This document shows, piece by piece, positions 55,258 to 64,000 of a stretch of DNA of 64,000 bases. Within the stretch, counting starts at the first letter, position 1; every line of letters starts with the position of its first letter. A program made the position numbers and the translations under genes. The notes beneath the pieces were generated by a model. It had not been told where the DNA came from, ran no database searches, and worked only from the letters and a program-made list of their open reading frames with translations. This DNA comes from Rhizophagus irregularis (lineage: Eukaryota > Glomeromycota > Glomeromycetes > Glomerales > Glomeraceae). Location: assembly GCF_026210795.1 (NCBI RefSeq), contig NC_089441.1:1984001-2048000 (forward strand), written 5' to 3'.

Positions 55258-58200
55258 TTTGAAATAATTAAAAAATTCAAAAATTAAAAATTAAAAAAAA
55301 TTTCGAGAAAAAAAAAAGTTGATACACATTTATTTATAATAATCCGTTTTATTCATTGAAACAATCTCAAAAATCATAATTTGATGATCCATTTTCGTTA
55401 TAACTGAATGATAAAAAAAAAAATTTCAGTTAATAATTTGTTAATAAAAGAAACCAAAAAAGGAATTTGAATTAAATATTTATATTTACGTAAACAATTG
55501 ATATCATCATGAATGAATAATAAAAAAAGGGTATGATCAATGAACTTTAAAAAAAAAAATAAAGAAAAGGACATCATCCATTAAAAAAGTGCATAAAACA
55601 AAATATCATGAATTTAAATTTCGGGGTCCCCGATTATCCAAAAGGGCTTAAAATTAATTTACTATTAAAGTATAATATATAATTTTTACGGGAAAGACTA
55701 TTTTTATAAATTATTTATTATTAGTAAATAACAAAGTGAACAAAGGCAGATTACGTTGCTTAAAAAATATTTTCCTTATTTAAACTTATTTAAAAGCAAA
55801 AAAAGTTTTTTGAACCCAATTATTTTGTACCGTGTACATCATATTTTTCTTTTTGCATTGACGCCATGCTTTAAGTTCAGTAAACAATTGCAGATCTTTA
55901 TCCGCTTTGTATATTTTACATATTTATTTGAATGAGACTAAATAGGATATTTAATAAAATCTCATTCCTCATTGATATTCTAAAATTATTGAGTTTTGTT
56001 AAATTCCTAAATATATATTTAAATTAATGGACTTGGAAATTACCATAAAAAATTTAAAATGTTTCAAACATCCAATATAATGAATTAACCTCTTTAAGGG
56101 TAACCTTCGTCGATCAAATCATATTATAACTTGAAAAAGATTATAATAATTATGTAATCTTTCACTCTATGCATGTAAAAAATGAGGCGTTGAGGCGAAT
56201 GAGACGAATGAGACGTCTACTTAAAATATAAAACATTTTTTAGGGATTTTAATTTTAAGGAATTTAAAGTATAAATGAAATAATTGGTTATTTCATCGAC
56301 CATTACACAACATACTGTAAATAATAAACCCATTTTCGTTATTAATATAATTGCAACATTCATATTATCTTATAACGGATAAATTTTAATATGAGTAACG
56401 TCACATTTTTTTTTTGTTTGTGTAAATTTTGTCAATATTTGTTCTTTCCTCTGCTGTCAAAGGATATCCTTACAATCACAGCAAAATATCTATTTTATAA
56501 TGTTTAAGTAAACATTTTTGAAATCGGGTAAATTAATTGCGTACTGTGCGTGATTACTGTGTGATATTAATATTCGACCAGTTTCGGAGGTTTCGTTTCC
56601 CATTTTCCTATTTTTAATTACTTGTATAATCAAAAATATCGAAGTCAACATATTTCTGTAGAGCAAAAACCGGGTTTATTAATCAATTGCATTTTTAGAA
56701 AATTGTTTTCTAAGTATTTTATATTTACAAACAAAAAATTTTTATACTCTGCGCTATCTTTTTTTTTTCATAATCTCATATTCCAACCGATTAACAAACG
56801 AAAGTTTCGACCGATTAATATAGCAAATTGAAAATAGTATATCGTTTAATTAATTGCCATACATAATATAATTAATGTGGTATGCATTAATCAAAATCGA
56901 TATTTGTTAAAAAGTTTTGTAATATTTAACGAATATTTAGATATAAACATTCTATTTTTCACACTTAACTTGGTAGCGAACTTTGTGATTATGCATTTAT
57001 GAACACTTACAATTTTGTGATTGAGTGCAATAATTGTCGCATCTGATGCCCTTTACTAGTGCAAAAGTTTTTTTTTAAAAAAATGATCTAATAAATTAGC
57101 GACAAAAATCAGCAGGATAGAAATTCCCTTAATTTGCGTCATCTATTTGTATAATTGTTCGGAGGACAATATATGTCTACGCACTATGAAAAAAAAAATC
57201 GATCCCGTGAATTTCTCTGCCCGCCACGTGATCGTCGCCCAATGAAATCGACAAATATTAGTTTTTCGCTCCGGACTTACAACGGTTCCCGTTTCCTAGT
57301 TAACTGCATAATAATTTTACGCGCGAAACTCGATAAAATTGAAGTACAGCCTCCAAATCTTAAATAAATGAATGGATTTATCTGCTGCTGTTAATATAAA
57401 ATATAAAATTTAATAATTTATCAAAATATAATTATAAAAAAAATATTTCTTTTTCTACAATCATTTACTGTATTATTTGTCGTTTGAAGCTGGTCATATT
57501 TTTTCAAAAATACAGTATGTTAATTATATTGGATTTAATGCACTAACTACTACTTGTACATATGGAAATTTTTAAAACTGAGAAATTAAAATGTCCTATG
57601 TAGGACGAAAAAAAAAATTGAACATTTTATACATTTTATTCAAAAAAAAAAAAATTTAATTTTTTATTGTTCAGTCAAACTTTATAAAAAATTTTTCAGA
57701 AAAATGATCACGTGTCTGAGTTTCTTCGGAATAAAAACTAGAAAAATGATAATCGATATGATGTAAAGAAAGAATTATGGAATTATCTAAAATATTTACT
57801 ACTTTAGTCATTAATTAATTTTCTTAGTGTCATCAATAGTGAGTGCAGACTTTTTCTTTTTTAGCTACGCCACTCATTAAGTCAATGAAAGGTCTCCAGG
57901 GTGACTTTATTAACGAAACCAGGTTTCGTTACTCTAATAAAAAAAAAATATTATTATTTAAACATTAGCAAAAACATAATAAAAATAATAATAATAATAA
58001 TAAAATAAATACCTTATTAGTTCGGAGACCTATTTATCTACTGTATAAAAAAGTGTCTTTCTACGATCACAGGATGGCGAGTTATTGCGCAAAACGGATT
58101 CTGATCAATCAGAAAAGAACAGATCATTATTATTATCTAAAATCTACGGTTACTGCGTCAATTATACATTTAGCTACGCATGTATAAAACAACAAGTAAT

Positions 58201-58529
58201 ACTAATAATAATAAAACACATAATGATCTTAATAAATGTTCAATAATTAATTTTCTGATAAATAAAGGAGTATGAAGATAAACTAAATAATATCCATCAT
58301 GCTTTTTACAATGTTCGATAAAATATTTAACTTTAGAATCTGTCAGCTATGATGGAAAAGCTTCATAAAGAATACTAATCATGAGCGTGTACAAATTCCA
58401 TAATTTCATCGCCGATATCTTCAATATTCTTTTCATCAGAAAGATAAATCCCAATCTTCAAACTTCATCTTTTAAGTGGATCTCATCTTTACACCTTTTT
58501 CGCCATCATAAAAGATCGTCTATATTATA
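55258..58529. other. Long intergenic region
   Basis: No gene is supported over 3.2 kb. At 57675-57750 lies an inverted copy of the short TTTTTTATAGGG repeat. At 57155-57367 there is a GC-richer frame (FLCPPRDRRPMKSTN) of uncertain status, possibly a transposon remnant. Simple AAT repeats occur at 57980-58000. Confidence 0.4.
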
Positions 58530-58918
58530 TACCGTATTTTGCTGTTAGTAAGCACCCCCGTTGCGTATTTGTCTTAAACGCCATAATAAGCTGATAGTGA
58601 TAATCTCACTATGACGTTTCCAATCATCGTAACTTCTTGAAGAGCAATACGCAAAAAGAACGTTACGTATTTGTCTCAGTCTCCATAACAAAAACGCGGA
58701 TAATGTTAATCTCATTATCAGCTATAATATTTTCATTCCAGAAGAACAATGAACAATACGCAAAAATAACGTTACGTATTTGCCTCAAGCGCCATAACAA
58801 GAACGCCGATAGTGATAACTCACTATCAGCTATAAAACATTTCCGACCATTGTAACTTTAAGGATCTTGGTCGGCATTAAGTGCAAAAAGGGGTGCTTAT
58901 ATATTGCAAAATACGGTA
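58530..58918. mobile_element. 389-bp MITE with internal tandem repeats
   Basis: Ends TACCGTATTTTGC and GCAAAATACGGTA are exact inverses, followed inward by AAGCACCCC and GGGGTGCTT. TATA stands on both sides but is self-complementary and uninformative. The interior holds about three ~105-bp repeats with CGTTACGTATTTGTCTCAG, CGCCATAACAAGAACGC and GATAGTGATAACTCACTATC palindromes. No coding capacity. Confidence 0.75.
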
Positions 58919-59059
58919 TATAATTTTTTTTTCTAAAATTCTTTTTACAAGTTTCTTCTATAATCTGCAGGTCAATCTGAATTTTTGGTAAAACCGTGCA
59001 GATTTATAATCGCGGATGAATTTAAAGATTATAAATAAGGCCTAGCCAATTGGATTTTC

Positions 59060-59450
59060 AAGGGGGGGGGGGGGGGGGGGGGTATTTCTTCAAATTCAAA
59101 TAAATTTTCAGAAATTTTCTTTAAATTTAAATAAATTTTCAGAAACTAGATTTTCAAGAGGGGGGGGGGTAATTTCTTCAAATTCGAATAAATTATAAAT
59201 TCTCAGAAATTAAAGATTCGTTAAATGATAACGCTTCTATTTTAAATTGATGTGCAATAAAATCTAATGAAACGTTAGTAAATGATATGATATTATTAAA
59301 TCGGGAATATTATGAAAATTTTTGAGAGGAGGAGAGGAGGAGGAGGAGGAGGAGGGGGGGGATTTAAAAAAAATTGATAAAATTTTCTTTTTTAAGTGTC
59401 TATCTAAATTAAAAATTTTTGAAGGGGGAGGGGGGGGTATTAGAAAATCA
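59060..59450. repeat. Cluster of long G runs
   Basis: Plus-strand G homopolymers or near-homopolymers: 21 G at 59062-59082, a second run near 59160, a GGA/GAG repeat ending in G8 near 59326-59360, and a mixed run near 59422-59440. Flanking TATTTCTTCAAATTC-AAATAAATTTTCAGAAA is duplicated, so the G tracts amplified with their flank. Strong G-quadruplex potential; assembly errors are also possible. Confidence 0.75.
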
Positions 59451-60094
59451 AATTGATCTGGCCTTATAAAAATATCTAAAATATATTATATTTTGATTCT
59501 ATAAGTTGTAAAAAGAATCAGAGATATCTTGAATATCACGTTGTAATTTTCAAGTTTATACTTTATTAATTACAATAAGAATAATTAAATATTTTAATAA
59601 TATGAATTTATTATTCTCTAAAGAGGTCTTATTAGAGATTGATACTAAAAAAGTATCGTGAAATTGGGATTAAGAGAGAAATAGGTTATATGTATAAAAA
59701 TTAATGGTTTAATATTACTAGAAGTTTTAAAAGATAAAAATCGATTTGATCCAGCGCAAAATTTAGCATTTATATACTTTTTTTTTTGGAAGAAAGCATA
59801 CTCCGATTTTGTTTCACGTATTTTGTTATTGTTGCATTAACATAATCGTAAAAATGCCTTTGTCCGAATATAATTACCCGTATATGTATTAGTTTAAAAT
59901 GCGTTTTCCGTGTGAAACTTCCGATAATTCCGATGTAGAAGAATTTCTTTGTTAACAATACTTCAATTAGACAATCATATAAATCAAGGAATACCAATAA
60001 TCAAGAGTATAATTTAAACTAACTATAAATTCTTTATTTAATATTATCGCATGGCCCTATTTTATTTGACCATTATCGTACAATATTGATATCA
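59451..60094. other. Intergenic
   Basis: AT-rich; the 75-residue minus frame at 59770-59997 has no recognisable family and no paralogue in the window. Confidence 0.4.
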
Positions 60095-60235
60095 ATAGTT
60101 TTATTTGCGTACAATATTGAAATATTGATAGATCTGCATTAGTCGAGATATTGTACGGTAGTATTTATATTGGTTAACATCACGAAGTTACGTTAACTAA
60201 TATAAATACAACACCGTACAATATCCATAAAGTAT
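60095..60235. mobile_element. Palindromic MITE, copy B
   Basis: TTGTACGGTAGTATTTATATTGG and its inverse TAATATAAATACAACACCGTACAA form a foldback like the one at 18960-19125. The preceding ACAATATTGAAATATTGATAG and following ATATCCATAAAGTATG also match that copy. Confidence 0.7.
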
Positions 60236-62619
60236 GAAAAGAGAGTTATTTTTAAATAAAAAAAACTAAAGAATAAAATCCAAATCCTGATAACTTCATA
60301 AAAGGACGCGCGATTCATGATTTACTTTTTTTTAAAAAAAAAATTATTAATAAATGTCATTTAGAACCAAATAAGATGAAGCGATAAAAATTATCTGTAA
60401 AACCAATTAGATAAATTTCTTGGCATGTTTCACAAATTCTAAATTATATGTTTTCTTTATATTTTCATTATTTTTAGTAAATTCCCATTGGTACATATAA
60501 TAAAATTATACTACTACAATCATTTATCATTTATACTAGCGTATATATTTTCTATTATCAATATTATTATATTGTCTGATATTATAAGTATACATTAACC
60601 AAATTAATAAATCATATGACTATTAGAGAAAAAAATGTGTTCATATGATTCTGATTATAGAAATTTGATCTGTAAATGCGAATGGCTAACGTACAAAGAG
60701 TTTTAGACGATCAATTATCCAGATAGAGTAAATTTGTAGATCTCCGGCTAAAACTCGTGATAATTTTCATAATTTTGGCCAAAGTCGTTAACGTCAGATT
60801 TCCTTTTTCGTTTTTAAACGAAGAATGGTAAAGACGTTCTGTGGATTTGTTCCAGACCTTTAAAAGGAATTACACAAAGAATGCAAAGAACAATAGGATC
60901 ATCAAAGGCGTTAATTCATACATGTAATGAAATTCTGTAAAAGGAATAATAAATAAGGATTAAAATAACTATTTTTGTTTCTTTATTAAAAAAATATGTT
61001 GTTTATTTTAATTTTTTTTAAATCAAACAATCAAATAAATAATTTCAAATGGCGTAAACATATGTGAAACAAGTAAATAAATGTATCTTATGATTCTTAC
61101 AAAATTTTTACAATGAATTACTCGACACAAAGGACGTCATAGAAGCTTTCATAATTTTTATTAATAATTAATTTTACTTGATTCCAGAGGGTTCCAAATG
61201 ATATTAATTTAATAAAGTTTTCTGCATTTCTGGAAACTCCGATGCATGTTGACGTTTCAGAATTGGTCATCTGTTCAGTTTAGATAATTTTTTTTTTAAA
61301 AAAAGAAAGAAAAAAAAAAGACCAATCTAAATGAAGTAACTAATCAAAGAAAAATGGGTAATAAGACTAAATTTAGATAATTAATTATTTTTTTTTTTCA
61401 AAAAATGGGGTTGATATTTTTTTTTATTTTTTAAAAAAAAGTGATATATCATAAAAATTTTGGGATTCTACGTTTTTACTATTGCAATCGATCGTAAAGA
61501 ATTAAGTGATGATTAGGTGTAACGACTGTGACGTATCTGCATTACCCGTGACATCAATTTTCTTCCGCAGCCAAAATTTAAAAGAATTTTTGATAGATAC
61601 AACTTTATGAAAATCGATTATAGCTTATAGGCTAATGCATTTATCTAGTAGATTTAGGAGAATAATTACAGTATTAAGGATTGGTTAACTTTTGTGATTA
61701 TTCCGTAAAAAGATAGGGCGCAATAGCCGGAAAAACCCCATTACACGTCGATCGACTATAAAATTAGGCATTTTATTTCCAATGATTTTCTTTAAAAAAA
61801 AAATAAATAAATAAAAGATAGCATATGACCAATTCTGAAGCGCCAATATGCATTTTGTTTTCCGAAAATGTAGAATTATTAATAAAATTTTTCATTTTGA
61901 ACTTGTTAGAATCAAGTAAACCCTTACTTAAATTAGATTTCGAAAGTTCTTTATTGATGCTTAAATTCTTTGTAAAATTATTTAATATATTCAATATATT
62001 TAATATATTATTCACATGTATTGAAATTAATAAAAACTTAATTTTATAACAGATAAATAATTAAAATAAATTAATTCCTATTTATCACTGAGATCTACAA
62101 ATATACTTTATAATTAAATAAAAAAATTGCGAAAATTTTAATCATGTTATCTAAAATTCTAAATGATTTTTGTGATTTTTAATTTTAATAAACGTTATAA
62201 TAATTTATCGTGAATCGAACCATAGATTATACATTCTGCTATTCCCATTCTTGAGATTATAAGAAATTTCGCGTGGGCAATATAATAGTTAATTTTTCTG
62301 CGCCAATATACCGTCATTATACACTACTATTGATTAAAATAATTGACCCACCATAAAAATAAGGAAGATTTTTTTTTTTTATGGACGCTATATTTTCAAC
62401 TGCATACACTGACTGTATCGTTACAATTAACATAATATAATAAAATAAAATATAAAGCAGATCCTTACGTGACAAGTTTGAAATATCGTTATGTGATTGT
62501 CATACGTATGGCAAGCCGTGCTTGCGAATAATTTGTATTGGGGTTTTTTAGACGAAAATTATATTTAAAGGTACTATTCCAATTGGTAGAAATCAAAAAA
62601 AAAAATAATAATAATAAAA
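60236..62619. other. Intergenic upstream of the F-box-like gene
   Basis: No gene is supported. Overlapping short frames on both strands at 61773-62049 are low-complexity Asn/Leu/Phe sequence. Long A and T runs are frequent (61285-61320, 61388-61442). Confidence 0.4.
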
Positions 62620-64000
62620 ATGTCTAATCTTAATAAAGATATACTTTACTTGATATTTGAGAATCTACAATATGACTTACATACTCTATATTCATGTTCA
62701 ATGGTAAATAGACTTTGGTGCGCTATTGCAATCCCAATTTTATGGAGGAATCCTTGGCTTTATCATAAAATTGTTAGTAAAAGAAATCTATTCAACGTTA
62801 TCGTTCCGTACTTATCCGACGGAATGAAACAACTTATAACAAATAAAAATATTGAATCGCCTCTATTTGATTATTTATCTTTTGGCAGAAGTATCACTGT
62901 GATGGCCATAGACAATATATTAATTTCCATTGGTTCTAATTTAATTCATAATCAATTTCTTTTATTAAAACGAGAAATTTACCAACTCTTGTTAAGTAAA
63001 TATTCAAAAGTACAATATCTCAACGTGGTGAACACTAATCACCGATTCTCAGAAGTTTATCCACTAATAGAATTACTCACGGAATTAGTCTGTGACACCA
63101 TAATTAATCCCTCCTACCTTTGTGAATTAGGAAAAATCTGTAAATCTATACAAAAAATTAAAATAATCAATAAATGTACAAGATTTAACTATGGAATAGT
63201 AGAATTAATCAAAGCTCAAACAAATTTAAAATATTTTGAATGGAATGACGAATTCAAAGAAGATGTATTTAGAGAGGATCTATACGAAAAAGTCTTCTCC
63301 ACGTTAGCAAAAAAGAAGAATGTTCTTAATCATTTGAAGGTATTCTTTTTATATGTTTACCCATACAACTATACATTGTTGTTTGATGGTGTATTATATA
63401 AATTTGATAAATTAAGATCTTTATTAATTAATTGTGATGACCTTCATTTCACGAGCGAACAATCAAATAAATTAAAATATCCTAACCTTGAGATCCTTAA
63501 AATAGATTATATAAAATTAAATGTGGCTTCTAGTGTGATTAAAAATAGCGGGGGGAATATCAAAGAAGTTATATTAAATAACCAAGATTTTGTTGAATGG
63601 GAGGAAAATTTTTCGGACGATTCTCTTGAATTTATTCGTAATATTTGCAAGTACTGCCCATTTATTGAATATTTATCACTTGCATTATCAACAACAGATA
63701 CTCATTTTATAGCATTTGAAAATTTACTAAAAGTTTGTAAAAATTTGCAGTCATTATTGATAATTTTTCAATCAGATCATATGTATAATGATACAATCAT
63801 AGGAGATAAGTTACTTGATATATTAATTAGTTCGAAAACAAATCTAAAAGAGATTAGATTTTTTAATAATTTCAATTTTTCTACAACAAGTTTGAAAAAG
63901 TTCTTTGAAAAGTGGAGAGGTCGACCAGCACTTTCTATGCTTACGTGTGATACAACTTATCAAGTGGATTATTACAAGAATTTATTTAAAATATATGAAA
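62620..64000 (+). CDS. F-box-like protein, runs off the window
   Basis: An open frame of at least 460 codons from ATG 62620 (preceded by an A-rich leader) to the window end. The start LNKDILYLIFENLQYDLHTL followed by YSCSMVNRLWCAIAIPILWR is a classic F-box (~residues 3-45). The rest is a leucine-rich-like series of weak repeats (KYCPFIEYLSLALST, NLQSLLIIFQ, NLKEIRFFNN). No stop or intron is seen. F-box proteins recruit substrates to SCF ubiquitin ligases through Skp1; the substrate here is unknown. The 3' end is missing. Confidence 0.85.
   Translation, partial: MSNLNKDILYLIFENLQYDLHTLYSCSMVNRLWCAIAIPILWRNPWLYHKIVSKRNLFNVIVPYLSDGMKQLITNKNIESPLFDYLSFGRSITVMAIDNILISIGSNLIHNQFLLLKREIYQLLLSKYSKVQYLNVVNTNHRFSEVYPLIELLTELVCDTIINPSYLCELGKICKSIQKIKIINKCTRFNYGIVELIKAQTNLKYFEWNDEFKEDVFREDLYEKVFSTLAKKKNVLNHLKVFFLYVYPYNYTLLFDGVLYKFDKLRSLLINCDDLHFTSEQSNKLKYPNLEILKIDYIKLNVASSVIKNSGGNIKEVILNNQDFVEWEENFSDDSLEFIRNICKYCPFIEYLSLALSTTDTHFIAFENLLKVCKNLQSLLIIFQSDHMYNDTIIGDKLLDILISSKTNLKEIRFFNNFNFSTTSLKKFFEKWRGRPALSMLTCDTTYQVDYYKNLFKIYE

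Noticed and set aside
61773-62049. Overlapping antisense frames of 74 and 80 codons
   Set aside because: Low-complexity Asn/Ile/Leu/Phe sequence open on both strands by composition.

Overview
The window is very AT-rich eukaryotic DNA. Genes carry many short introns with GTAAGT, GTATG or GTAATT donors and AG acceptors. Protein families are BTB-BACK-TLDc, kinase-Sel1, kinases with an N-terminal CxxC module, an F-box-like protein, and a BTB protein with duplicated N-terminal modules. These lineage-expanded families, the low GC and the load of small inverted-repeat elements suggest an arbuscular mycorrhizal fungus (Glomeromycotina, Rhizophagus-like). That assignment is inference from family content, not a database match. 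I saw no rRNA, tRNA or CRISPR array.

Layout. 1-4.4 kb: minus-strand tandem array of an unrecognised gene family with six short exons (signal-peptide-like start, conserved final exon), with a hAT-type MITE between copies. 6.2-13.2 kb: a small ORF whose 3' end is MITE sequence, a minus-strand pseudokinase-Sel1 fusion, a divergent intergenic region made of ~125-bp satellite repeats interrupted by a 1-kb inverted-repeat element, and a plus-strand pseudokinase with a micro-exon tail. 13.8-19.9 kb: mostly MITEs, plus a fragment resembling the start of a restriction-endonuclease-like gene. 20-36.3 kb: more copies of the six-exon family (intact, decayed and inverted), interleaved with LTR pieces, a Mutator-like element with 9-bp target duplication, and a two-frame 487 + ~140-residue basic ORF. 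36.4-47.8 kb: three intact BTB-BACK-TLDc paralogues and several relics. 49.2-51.4 kb: an eight-exon gene with tandemly duplicated exons. 53.1-55.3 kb: a BTB protein with two possible PAW-like modules. 58.5-59.5 kb: a MITE with internal tandem repeats and long G runs. 62.6 kb to the end: an F-box-like gene running off the window.

The most interesting item is the six-exon family. Conventional ORF finding misses it because five of its six exons are under 100 nt. Manual splicing gives open, phase-consistent proteins of about 164-213 residues for at least four copies, with a shared upstream box. Nearby genes do not form an operon or an obvious pathway; the window looks like a rapidly duplicating accessory region where signalling and adaptor families and short secreted or membrane proteins expand and decay together.
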